This document shows positions 17,558 through 26,367 of a stretch of DNA of 64,000 nucleotides, in pieces. Every line of letters begins with the position of its first letter. The first letter of the stretch is position 1. Location: assembly GCF_000808575.1 (NCBI RefSeq), contig NZ_JWLW01000066.1:372001-436000 (forward strand). The letters are read 5' to 3'. Source of the DNA: Alteromonas marina (GTDB taxonomy: Bacteria; Pseudomonadota; Gammaproteobacteria; Enterobacterales; Alteromonadaceae). Made by a program: the position numbers and the translations under genes. Under the pieces are notes generated by a model. It searched no databases and was not told the DNA's origin. It saw only the letters and a program-made list of their open reading frames with translations.

Positions 17558-18700
17558 CTACTCTCCGCTTAAAGGGTCAGCACGGAAACTATAGGCACCA
17601 GATGTCCCCTCTTCATCGTAATAGCTGGTAATTTGAAACTTGTAGGTAGTGTCGCCAGCCTGAATTAAATAAACTCCAAACTGTGAGTAAAGTAAGTGGC
17701 TGGTGCTGTCGTAGAAATACCAATTGTTCGCACTCATCGCGTACTCGCTAACGGTCTCTTCACTGAAGCCATAAAACTGTGCTGCTTCGGGATCCACGCC
17801 ATCGTATGTGTCAGCGTCGGTGCGAAGCACGGTCGCATCATCAGCAATAGAAAGGGTAAACTCCCCCGCTCCGTCCGCACACGGCACTGATAAATCCCAG
17901 TCGTCAGTTTGTGTAACTACTTGCTGCATATCGAAGTCAACGTAAACGGCGTCGCTACAACCCACCGCATCAACGGTAAGTGCAACTTCTTCAGCAAAGG
18001 TGGTTTGCCCGTCAAGAACGCTTTGATGCATAACGCCAAGGGTTATTTTACCGATACCTCGCCCTTCAGTAACAATATCGGTAACGTGAAATTTTGTGTA
18101 GTTGCTGTCAGAGGACACGATGTAATACGTTTCTTCATTTGGCGTTACTACGTGAGTGGTAATGTCGTAGTTGTAAAAGGTATCGCCGATCACTTGGGTT
18201 TCTGTATCTGTGCTGAACGCGTCAGCGCCTGGTATATCGCTTTGAGTAACAGCCAAATAATCACCTAGTTCGCTATCAGCGGTCGCATTTAGGAATAAGT
18301 CAGGCACTGGCGCGCCCGTATCGTCGTAAAACTCGCTGTTATTACCAGTAAAATAAAGGCGTACTGGCGTGTCTTGATGCGTATTTAAAAACACACTGGT
18401 ACGTTTAAAACCTATATCCCACATGGTATCCGCTGCGGCTTCTTCTTCGGTGAGTGTAAGCTGCGTTTGTGTATCTAAGTCAAAGTAAACCGCGACAGGC
18501 TCTGATGTAGACCCTGTACTAAAAGGCCCGTAAATTGTTGCCTCTTCGTTTTCGCCGTCACTGCTTCCGTCACCTGAATCTCCGCTACCATCGGTCACTT
18601 CATCAGGCGTTTCGACTGGGGTGTCATCGCTACTTGAGCTACCACAAGCAGTTAAACCGAATGTCATGGCAAGCAGTAACGCTAAATAGGTTTTGTTCAT
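17558..18700 (-). CDS. HmuY-like haem-binding lipoprotein, apparently with two repeats
   Basis: This is a 380-residue lipoprotein: signal MNKTYLALLLAMTFGLTAC with lipobox LTAC, then an acidic Ser/Asp/Gly linker (VTDGSGDSGDGSSDGENEE). Two halves each show the HmuY pattern of a short beta strand followed by a WD motif: YFDLDTQTQLTLTEE...MWDIGFKRTSVFLN, and VYVDFDMQQVVTQTDDWDLSVPC. HmuY proteins capture haem at the cell surface and pass it to a TonB receptor. The receptor gene lies upstream and hmuTUV directly downstream. The start at 18700 is supported by AAAAAGGAAAAC upstream of ATG. The duplication is my inference from motif spacing. Confidence 0.7.
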   Translation of the reverse strand: MNKTYLALLLAMTFGLTACGSSSSDDTPVETPDEVTDGSGDSGDGSSDGENEEATIYGPFSTGSTSEPVAVYFDLDTQTQLTLTEEEAAADTMWDIGFKRTSVFLNTHQDTPVRLYFTGNNSEFYDDTGAPVPDLFLNATADSELGDYLAVTQSDIPGADAFSTDTETQVIGDTFYNYDITTHVVTPNEETYYIVSSDSNYTKFHVTDIVTEGRGIGKITLGVMHQSVLDGQTTFAEEVALTVDAVGCSDAVYVDFDMQQVVTQTDDWDLSVPCADGAGEFTLSIADDATVLRTDADTYDGVDPEAAQFYGFSEETVSEYAMSANNWYFYDSTSHLLYSQFGVYLIQAGDTTYKFQITSYYDEEGTSGAYSFRADPLSGE

Positions 18701-18833
18701 GTGTTTTCCTTTTTTAAAGTTCGCCGAATTAACCAACGTTTTTTAGTTGTTGGTTTAGGATCTGCCGTTAGGTATTCTTTGTTCTGATCTCAAACGCTTT
18801 TTCTATGTAGTAGCTATTCGTCTATTGACTACT

Positions 18834-20777
18834 TCAATACTGATAACTCACGCCCAAATACAACCGCCTTGCAGCAATCGGTCTCGCGTCGAAAGAACCC
18901 GCTAAAAGTGCATCGGTTGAGCGATGTTCATCGGTGAGGTTTTCAAGTCCAAGGCGCGCTTGCCACTGAGGCGTTAATTGATGCTGTACAACCGCGTTAA
19001 GTGTGGTAAAGCTGTCTTTGGCAATTGAGGTATAGCCACTTGAAGGCGACACGTTTCCCTCATGCACTCCGTAAATCTGCAAGCTAGTGTCGGTTTGACT
19101 AAACTGGTAGGTAATTGATGCTTTAACTAAGTGCGTGGGGCGTTCAGGCAAGTGCTGTGAACTGCCATCTTCAGCAACTAAGTAGCTATAATTCAACTGC
19201 CATTGCCAATTATCATTTTGCGCGCTGGCGCTTAAATCTGCACCGTAAAGGGTGGCTTCATCGAGGTTCTGATAAACTGAAATATCTAAACCAGCCTCTT
19301 GCGATGCGTCCACGTCTATCGCAGTGGTGATGAAGTCATCAGCTTTAGTGTAATGAAGATTTATATCAAGGTGATATAACCAGTCACTTTGGGTCGGTTC
19401 TACTCGAAGGTTAGCGCCTAAGTTGGCATTCAGCGCGGTTTCAGGCGTAAGTGCGTCATTGCCAAGCACCATATAACCCAAGTTACTGTGGTCGAAGGTG
19501 TAATAGCGTTCCTTAAGATTAGGCACGCGATAACTACTGCCAGCCCCTGCGCGAACTTGCCACGAAGTATGTTCAGCGTTAAATGACTGGCTTGCACTTG
19601 CTTTAAATGCAGTATGCCAACCAAAATCAGAATCGTTTTGTATTCTTGCGCCAGCTAAAAGCTGGGTGTCGTTTATCTGCCAGTTTCCTTGTAAATAAAG
19701 CTCGGCACTTTCTCTACTTACATCATCAACTTCAACCGTGCCCGTGCTGAGGTTTTGCTGGTCCAGCGTATCGCCATGTAAAACAAGGCCGCCTACCCAC
19801 TCCATATCTTCGGTAGAATAAATCTTCTGTGCTTCTAGTTCCGCTAGCTGAATATCGGTTTGACGCAACCCGTTGCTGTTACCGCTTTCTTCATTATGTG
19901 AAAGATAGCGCGTGTTGATATGCCAATCGTATTGTTGCTCAACGCGAACATCGTGCTGCCACTGAGTAACGTTTGAAAGATAACTAATAATGGTGGCTTG
20001 ACCCGGTATTGATGACTGAGGTTTGTTTTTTTGCTCATCCAGCCATTGCCCTTTGTATTGCACGCTAATGTTATTTATCAACGTCGATAAAGACACTTGC
20101 ACAAAAGATTTGTCTACCGCGCCACCATCTTGTGACGTGGTTTCGTTGTCGTAATCAAAACCGGGGTTAGTAATATTTTGGGCCGTTATGCCAAGCTGCC
20201 AATTGCTTACTGCTTTCGCTGCAGTGACCCTAGACGTATGCCCGAATTCATCACCGTCAATTGCATCATCGGTAAAATAAGATGCCTCGTAGTCTGCTGC
20301 AAACTGCGAGCCTTCTACCTTTTCGGTAATGATATTGATAACGCCACCCATCGCAGAGCTGCCGTAAAGCACAGAAGCAGCGCCTCGCACAATTTCAATT
20401 TGCTTAATATTAGCAACGCTAATTTGGTCAAGGTCGACAGAAGAGCCTGTAGGTGAAATGATGGGCTGGCCGTTAATTAACACCAATACGTGATCGCCAT
20501 TGAACCCGTTTAGCTGAACGTTGTACCCGTCTTTTTGACTGCGTCTAACTACAACACCGGGCATCACTTCAAGCACTTGGCGTAGTGTGCCTTTACTTAA
20601 TCGAGCAATGTCCTCTTTATCTACCACGTCAACTTTTACAGGTGAGGATGCCAATAACTTTGGTGTTCTAGTGCCTGTAACAACAACGCGTTCAAGATCA
20701 CCTTCTGCTAAAGCTGAAAAAGCCAACGGAAAGCTAGCGGCTACCAAAAGTGAAGGTAAAAAGTGAACTCGTTTCAT
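18834..20777 (-). CDS. TonB-dependent haem receptor
   Basis: This is a 647-residue outer-membrane receptor with a signal peptide ending SALA, a TonB box-like stretch (ERVVVTGTRTP), and a plug domain (LRQVLEVMPGVVVRRSQKDGYNVQLNGF, then IEIVRGAASVLYGSSAMGGVINIITEK). The ~22-stranded barrel ends in an aromatic residue (YLGVSYQY). It is the first gene of the cluster (receptor, HmuY-like, HmuTUV, HugZ), so haem or haemoprotein is the likely substrate. A Fur-box-like palindrome 15 bp upstream predicts iron repression of the cluster. Confidence 0.88.
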   Translation of the reverse strand: MKRVHFLPSLLVAASFPLAFSALAEGDLERVVVTGTRTPKLLASSPVKVDVVDKEDIARLSKGTLRQVLEVMPGVVVRRSQKDGYNVQLNGFNGDHVLVLINGQPIISPTGSSVDLDQISVANIKQIEIVRGAASVLYGSSAMGGVINIITEKVEGSQFAADYEASYFTDDAIDGDEFGHTSRVTAAKAVSNWQLGITAQNITNPGFDYDNETTSQDGGAVDKSFVQVSLSTLINNISVQYKGQWLDEQKNKPQSSIPGQATIISYLSNVTQWQHDVRVEQQYDWHINTRYLSHNEESGNSNGLRQTDIQLAELEAQKIYSTEDMEWVGGLVLHGDTLDQQNLSTGTVEVDDVSRESAELYLQGNWQINDTQLLAGARIQNDSDFGWHTAFKASASQSFNAEHTSWQVRAGAGSSYRVPNLKERYYTFDHSNLGYMVLGNDALTPETALNANLGANLRVEPTQSDWLYHLDINLHYTKADDFITTAIDVDASQEAGLDISVYQNLDEATLYGADLSASAQNDNWQWQLNYSYLVAEDGSSQHLPERPTHLVKASITYQFSQTDTSLQIYGVHEGNVSPSSGYTSIAKDSFTTLNAVVQHQLTPQWQARLGLENLTDEHRSTDALLAGSFDARPIAARRLYLGVSYQY

Positions 20778-20791
20778 TTATTTTTCTTTTA

Positions 20792-20814
20792 ACGCAAATG
20801 ATAATGATTTGCGT
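20792..20814 (-). promoter_or_regulatory. Fur-box-like palindrome controlling the haem cluster
   Basis: ACGCAAAT (20792-20799) and ATTTGCGT (20807-20814) form a perfect 8-bp inverted repeat around GATAATG. The core AATGATAATGATTT closely resembles the Fur consensus GATAATGATAATCATTATC. It sits 15 bp upstream of the receptor start. The rest of the 348-bp interval to 21125 holds only an AT-rich stretch and the hairpin at 21088-21112. Confidence 0.85.
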
Positions 20815-21087
20815 TTGATATTATTTATTTAGAAGCGTTTTGCAAGGAGAAATGTAGAAATTCGTTAGAAAAACTCTGCTACAGCATTGTGTTTAACGTA
20901 TTTTTTGCATTAAAAACAGAGCGATAGGACGTTAAAAAATTTTCGATGTTTTGCGAGAAAAGAACAGCATCAAGTTGGATTGGCAACACGACATAGTGGA
21001 ATAAAAAGAGATAGAAAGAAAAAAAGCACTTTCCTTCTACTCTTAGTAATGCGGCTTCCCTTACAACAAAGAATTAGTAGTATGAAG

Positions 21088-21112
21088 ACCGCTACACAAA
21101 TGGTGTAGCGGT
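21088..21112 (-). terminator. Hairpin after the peroxidase pseudogene
   Basis: ACCGCTACAC (21088-21097) pairs with GTGTAGCGGT (21103-21112) through a 10-bp perfect stem with a 5-nt loop. It lies 14 nt beyond the stop codon of the minus-strand peroxidase sequence. No clear T-run follows, so it may be a weak terminator or a stabilising hairpin. Confidence 0.5.
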
Positions 21113-21125
21113 ATGCAATTTGTAG

Positions 21126-23121
21126 CTAGTTAGTCGAGTCACTTACGTAAAACACATTGTCTGGTATTTCATTTCCAATACCTGTGTTGTTACGAATAAC
21201 ATCGGCTAGCGTCACCCCCTCAATCATGTCGAGCTCTTCATCTGTAAGATAATTTTGGTACCAAAACCTATCACCATCTCGAAGGGCTTCAAATTGCTCC
21301 GTGACCATTGCGCGAAATAAAGGACCTAACTGGGAACCTTCTTCCGCAACCGGATCCTCTGCAAGACCGCCAGTAAACAAGTCAATATCGTCAACGCTGT
21401 CGTAGGTCGCCTCTAGCGCAAGTTGTAACTCAGTATTAGAGGTTACTTCACTAAATGACTGCCTACGCTCTAGACCGAACTGAGCCCGCATATCGTTGTA
21501 AGAAGGCACACCGTGATCTCTTCCTCTTTGACTATTTAGCGCAACCAAATCTAAGCCCCCTTGGCCGGATGAACCAAATAAAAAGTTACGCAGTTCACTA
21601 GTAACTTTCACGTCGATGGCTTGGTGCAACTGACTTGCAAGGCCCCTTAAAATAGGCTCAATACTTTGCTCATTGGTAAGAATGCTAGGTGCAGTAAAGA
21701 ACACTTCTCTTACAGATAAATTCCCTTCGTCAATCGTATTTCCCTGTGCATCAAGCCGCAATATTTGGTCATTTATCAATGAATGACCGTGACGGAATGC
21801 TGCAATAGAAAACGCATTATAAAGCCCAGGGTCTACAGTGTTGTCATAGCCTTGATAGCGAGACAGCGCGTTGTCTCCGATAAGCGCGGGCAGATATTCA
21901 TTGTAAGTAATAGCCTGAATTTCAGCGATAACCAGCCGTCGAGCGGCCTGAAAGATCTCTTCGCCAGATGCTCCTGACAACTGCTCTTCCAATATAGCCG
22001 CAAGTCGATTGTGTTCTCTTACCCACAAGGTGTGCATTACGGTAAGCCCAACTTGCTCGTTGGCGCGCACTTCGCCACCTAAAAACAGCTCGCTGTCTTC
22101 CACACCAAACACATTACCGTTGGGCCGCTGGTATTAAAAGGCAATAAGTTACCTTCACTCGTCGCTAAGTAAGGGCTATCTTCCCCCACCCTTATCGCTG
22201 ACGCATGTTCTTCGTCAGAGCCATAGACCATGCTTACTTCGATCCACGCGGAAAGCTCGTTTTCTTGCTCTCTCGGGTTTCGAGTAGACGTGCCCGTATC
22301 ATGATCGAAAATAGCTCTTGAGAACAAAATAGTAGCGGAACCGGTACTTTGCGGGTCAAAAAAAGGGTGTCCGATAGGGACAGAGATATCTGCCACTTCC
22401 TCAAGACCATCAGTTAACCCGAAGTCGTGATCGATCAACTGCCCCCACTGCCAAACAAAATCAGACGTGCCGAAATTGTTGGGAATAACTTCGCCAGTTT
22501 CCCGATGTTGAATATTATTGGAAATTAAGCGCGCACTAGGTCTATTTTCTCCCGACATAGTAGAAACCCCATCTTCATATTCTGGCCCACCCCAACGTTT
22601 TAATTGGGTAAACGCTGCGCCCCAAAGTGGATTTGCGTTATTGTTTAAAGAGCCATCTATGGTTCTCACTTCTCTGTTATCAACAAAGTCGTTGTCGTCA
22701 TCCCTGTTGGTGTTAACTCGCTCTCTGCGCTCGTTAGCATCTTCGTTTATCCCTGAAACGATGCTCTACGGTCATTAACCACTACGCTTACATCATCAGA
22801 AGCCCTAACTCCTTCGCCATCTGTCGCGGTAAGACGAAATACCAGGGTTTCATCATCTGAAGTAGATGGAGCACGAAAGCTCGCCGTTAAGGTGTTTGCG
22901 CCTTCGATATCAACCGCCTCTCCCGAGATTTGCTCCCATTGAACGCTAACGCTACCTTGCGTATCGCTAGCATTGCCTTGTAGCACTACCATAGACCTTT
23001 CATCTATTATTTGCCTTTCCCCTGCTTCTACTACATGGGGTGTTTTAACATTGTTTTCATCAGAACTACAGGCACTGATGGCAATGACAACTGCTGTCAG
23101 TGACATTCTTACTTTTTTCAT
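21126..23121 (-). pseudogene. Animal-type haem peroxidase lipoprotein, broken by two frameshifts
   Basis: Read on the minus strand, a lipoprotein start (MKKVRMSLTAVVIAISAC) leads into a PKD/REJ-like domain (SVSVQWEQISGEAVDIEGANT) that stops at 22747. The frame changes by one base near 22755 (SF-GINEDANERRERVNTNRD) into the peroxidase part with the distal-His motif WQWGQLIDHDFG. It changes again near 22125 (TSGP-NGNVFGVEDSELFLGGEVR) into the rest, with the proximal-His motif AFRHGHSLINDQI. Each break is restored by adding one base. In intact form this would be an exported peroxidase of the peroxinectin/PxDo superfamily, about 665 residues. Two separate lesions argue for a pseudogene, though two assembly errors cannot be excluded. 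Confidence 0.8.
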
Positions 23122-23506
23122 ATTCAACGCCTTCTTTTACTTCTACATGAAGTAACTAAATTGGCGAGCACGAATTAACACTTGTAAAAACTCGTACTCG
23201 CTGCCCGTAATGCCTCACAACAGCAGTGCTAGTACCACAGCACTTGGAGAAACTACTCATTGTTTCGACCAGTAAAAGCAGGCGTTATTATCGGTTTTAT
23301 TAGATGGCAGCGAACGCAAAATAAGATTAAACAAATATGAAAAAATCTAAAAAACTGATAAACAAGAGGTTTCGAGAATCAATCGGCAGAATCGTCAGAA
23401 TCGTCAGAAAAATGTTGGCAAGTTTTTTGAAGGCCTTACAAAGAAACATGACTTTATGTTTTGAATTTAGGTTTTTCACGCTATAAAACAACGAGATTTT
23501 GACACT
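23122..23506. other. Intergenic stretch without a recognisable gene
   Basis: This ~385-bp interval upstream of the peroxidase pseudogene should contain its promoter. I see only a short tandem CAGAATCGT duplication near 23391-23410 and AT-rich sequence. No RNA or conserved ORF is recognised. Confidence 0.4.
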
Positions 23507-23698
23507 ATGCGCCTACCAACTAAACAGCTTATTAATAAAATAGAAAACTTATCTAATGGCCTAACGCCTGAGCAGTTATCAAGCTTTCTCGATATTATTG
23601 ACGCCATGACGGCATTGGTTGAGGAAGCTGGAGAGTTAAAATCTGATAGCGACACCAAAAATAATATCCCCAATACAGAGCTGTCCGTACTCCACTAG
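23507..23698 (+). CDS. Small hypothetical protein (63 aa)
   Basis: A 63-codon ORF with plausible amphipathic helices (LPTKQLINKIENLSNGLTPEQ, FLDIIDAMTALVEEAGELK). No family is recognised and no strong ribosome binding site precedes it. It stands alone between the peroxidase pseudogene and glpF. The composition is that of a small soluble helical protein, so it may be real, but it could be chance. Confidence 0.35.
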   Translation: MRLPTKQLINKIENLSNGLTPEQLSSFLDIIDAMTALVEEAGELKSDSDTKNNIPNTELSVLH

Positions 23699-23763
23699 AA
23701 CAAGCTTTACAGTGTTCACTGCCTTCAAATAGGAGCGCTACAGGAAACCAATAACGACGAATA

Positions 23764-23801
23764 TTCGTTTTTGCTCATTTGCAGTTCGTTTATGTTCGTT
23801 T
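23764..23801 (+). promoter_or_regulatory. TTCGTTT direct repeats upstream of glpF, candidate GlpR operator
   Basis: TTCGTTT occurs at 23764, 23785 and 23795. The last copy lies in TATGTTCGTT, matching one arm of the E. coli GlpR operator consensus (WATGTTCGWT). The cluster lies ~195 bp upstream of the glycerol facilitator gene. Assignment to GlpR is inferred from sequence resemblance and context. Confidence 0.45.
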
Positions 23802-23994
23802 TATGATACCCCCAATTAAATGTACATGGGTAGCTGCGTCAGAATAAGAACTAAACGGCCTGTTAGTTAAATGAACAGTGAATACAATATTGCGCAAAAC
23901 AAAACGGTTTCTGCCTTCATTTTCCCTAACATAACTCTGTCGTTTCTTTTTCTGCACAACGTGTTGTACTGGTTAAAGATTTAAAGGATGAATT

Positions 23995-24864
23995 ATGTTA
24001 CCTCTCAAGGAACCAACGCTTTTCCGTCAGTGTATTGCTGAATTCATAGGCACTGCAATTCTTATTTTCTTTGGTGTTGGTGCAGTCGCAGCATTGGTAT
24101 TAACCGGTGCTTCTTTCGGTCAATGGGAAATAAGTATTGTCTGGGGGTTTGGCGTAGCTGTTGCCATTTATTGTACTGCTGGGGTTTCGGGTGCACATAT
24201 CAATCCTGCGGTAACCGTTGCGCTTGCGCTTTTTCATGGTTTTGAAAAGCACAAAGTAGCCCCCTTCATTCTTTCTCAGTTTCTGGGAGCATTCGCCGCT
24301 GCCGCTCTCGTCTACGGGTTATATCATCAACTCTTTATAGACTATGAACTGACTCACAACCTTTCACGCCATAGTGAAGAGGCTCTAGCAACAGCCAGCA
24401 TTTTCTCTACTTTCCCTCACGAAGCCCTCTCATTCTGGGGGGCCTTTGGCGTTGAGTTCGTTATCACTGCAGTGTTGATGTTCGCAATCCTGGCACTGGG
24501 CGATGAAAATAACGGCGCATCTCGTGGAGCCATGAATCCACTACTAATTGGTATTGTCATTGCTGTCATTGGCTCTTCTTTAGGGCCGTTGACCGGTTTT
24601 GCTATGAACCCTGCTCGCGATTTTGGTCCAAAGCTATTTTCCTATATAGCAGGATGGGAGTATGCGCTTGATGGGGCGAAAGACATCCCCTACTTTATTG
24701 TGCCTATTGTAGCGCCAATATGTGGAGCATGCTTTGGCGCTTGGCTGTACCCTGTATTAATAGGTCATTCCCTTTCGCCAGAAAGTCGCGCCTGCACTAT
24801 TCCAAACGATTGCGAAACTTCCGCTGTTACACAAACTTCTGAAGCGAGTTTTGATAGAGGGTAA
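23995..24864 (+). CDS. glpF: Glycerol uptake facilitator (MIP/aquaglyceroporin)
   Basis: This is a 289-residue membrane protein with six hydrophobic segments and the two MIP half-helix motifs, AGVSGAHINPAVTVALAL (NPA about residue 70) and GFAMNPARDFGPK (NPAR about residue 206). The Asp after the second NPAR (NPARD) is typical of glycerol-conducting GlpF proteins rather than strict water channels. AAAGGAT precedes the ATG. No glycerol kinase gene is adjacent in this window. The Cys-containing C-terminal tail (RACTIPNDCETSAV) is longer than usual. Confidence 0.92.
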   Translation: MLPLKEPTLFRQCIAEFIGTAILIFFGVGAVAALVLTGASFGQWEISIVWGFGVAVAIYCTAGVSGAHINPAVTVALALFHGFEKHKVAPFILSQFLGAFAAAALVYGLYHQLFIDYELTHNLSRHSEEALATASIFSTFPHEALSFWGAFGVEFVITAVLMFAILALGDENNGASRGAMNPLLIGIVIAVIGSSLGPLTGFAMNPARDFGPKLFSYIAGWEYALDGAKDIPYFIVPIVAPICGACFGAWLYPVLIGHSLSPESRACTIPNDCETSAVTQTSEASFDRG

Positions 24865-24935
24865 GCTAACTATTGATATACGAGCGGCGATAGCCTATTT
24901 TACGCCGCGGTTGAACTTACAAAGAAGCATAGCGT

Positions 24936-25799
24936 GTGTTTTATTTAATAGCAGTTACTGTCCTGTGGGCATTTTCCTTTTCGCTCATAGGCGAGTTTTT
25001 GGCTGGCTCAGTAGACAGTTATTTTGCTGTTTTGACACGCATTGTGCTCGCCACACTGGTTTTCCTCCCCTTTCTTAAGCCTGCGTTATTAAACCCTAAA
25101 CAAAAGGCAGTCCTGGCGAGTTTAGGTGCGGTGCAACTGGGGTTGATGTACATCTTCTTTTACCACGCGTTTTTGTATTTAACCGTACCTGAGGTACTAC
25201 TTTTCACCATTTTTACGCCGCTTTATGTCGCCATTTTAAATGACGCCCTGTTTAAGCGGTTTACCCCGTTTTATTTATTGTGCGCACTTATTGCCACCGC
25301 AGGTGCAGCCATAATTCGCTTTGATGGCGTGACTGATAACTACTGGTTTGGTTTTGCCATTGTTCAAGGTGCTAACCTTTCCTTTGCACTAGGACAGGTG
25401 GGTTATAAAAAACTCACCTCTACTTTTGAAGGCCAAATTTCCTATCACAACGTTTTCGCGTGGTTTTATTTAGGCGCGTTAGTTGTAGCCTTGCCCGCAT
25501 TTTTCCTATTCGGCAACACAAGCCAACTACCGCAAAATACCGAGCAATGGGGAGTGCTACTGTGGTTGGGTATTGTGGCTTCAGGGCTTGGGTATTACTT
25601 TTGGAATCAAGGCGCGCTAAAAGTCTCTGGTGGTACGTTAGCCATAATGAATAACGCGCTGATTCCGGCAGGGCTGGTTGTTAATTTACTGCTTTGGCAA
25701 AAAGACACAGATTTTTCCCGTCTGTTTTTTGGCGGAGCCATCATTGCTATTGCGCTTTGGATGTCTCATCAATACACCAAAAAACTGAAGCAGATCTAA
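24936..25799 (+). CDS. EamA/DMT-family transporter
   Basis: This is a 287-residue protein with ten predicted membrane helices in two EamA repeats. It begins with LIAVTVLWAFSFSLIGEFLAG, the classic start of the carboxylate/amino-acid/amine transporter subgroup. GLMYIFFYHAFLYLTVPEVLLFTIFTPLYV and GLGYYFWNQGALKVSGG mark the ends of the repeats. The start is a GTG at 24936 with AAAGAAG upstream. The gene follows glpF by 71 nt. It probably exports or imports a small metabolite, unspecified. Confidence 0.85.
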   Translation: MFYLIAVTVLWAFSFSLIGEFLAGSVDSYFAVLTRIVLATLVFLPFLKPALLNPKQKAVLASLGAVQLGLMYIFFYHAFLYLTVPEVLLFTIFTPLYVAILNDALFKRFTPFYLLCALIATAGAAIIRFDGVTDNYWFGFAIVQGANLSFALGQVGYKKLTSTFEGQISYHNVFAWFYLGALVVALPAFFLFGNTSQLPQNTEQWGVLLWLGIVASGLGYYFWNQGALKVSGGTLAIMNNALIPAGLVVNLLLWQKDTDFSRLFFGGAIIAIALWMSHQYTKKLKQI

Positions 25800-25817
25800 G
25801 CCTAAACAAAGCCGAGT

Positions 25818-26357
25818 CTACGCAGGGCTATACTCACTTACCATAGTGTAGTCTTTGCGCGGGCCTTTGACCTGCCATGTTGAGCGCCATACTGGCCAGG
25901 CAGAGAAGTCATAGCGCACTATGTAGTTGTCATCGCCGCATAAGTGTTCGGCGTTCGGGTTGCTCGCACTAAATGTATGAAAATAACGTTCATCGTCGAA
26001 CAACACTTCAAACATACCGGTTTGAGGTTGCTGCCAAATATACCGACGCTCTGCTGGCATAACGCTGCCGTTAGGCGCCGTTACCTCACCTTTTTCGTTA
26101 TACGCTAAGCTGCACATTTCCTTTTTTGCGCCGACGTTGTCTTTGTGTTTTTTGCCTTTGTGTTTTTTGACTATGTCGTCTTTGCCGATGTGGCCGTTAT
26201 CTACATAGCTTTCACCTACGTAGCTTTTGCCTTCAAGCCAGCTAAATTCAGCCTTGCCAGAAAAGGTAAATTCATCACCGTTTCTCTGGATAATTTTGCG
26301 CGAGAGCGTCCATCGTCCAGCAAAATCTTCCAAGGTATAAGGAGAATTAACGGTCAT
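25818..26357 (-). CDS. DUF6314-like protein
   Basis: This is a 179-residue protein starting MTVNSPYTLEDFAGRWTLSRKI, the opening pattern (F-G-R-W-x-L-x-R-x-I) of the DUF6314 family. Later motifs are FSWLEGKSYVGESYV, RRYIWQQPQTGMFEVLFDDERYFH, HLCGDDNYIVRYDFS and VKGPRKDYTMVSEY. The start at 26357 is chosen for this motif and lies 10 nt after the TonB-receptor stop codon, so the two are co-transcribed. Function is unknown; the beta-rich sequence suggests a small barrel that binds a hydrophobic ligand. Confidence 0.75.
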   Translation of the reverse strand: MTVNSPYTLEDFAGRWTLSRKIIQRNGDEFTFSGKAEFSWLEGKSYVGESYVDNGHIGKDDIVKKHKGKKHKDNVGAKKEMCSLAYNEKGEVTAPNGSVMPAERRYIWQQPQTGMFEVLFDDERYFHTFSASNPNAEHLCGDDNYIVRYDFSAWPVWRSTWQVKGPRKDYTMVSEYSPA

Positions 26358-26367
26358 TGCGCATCCC

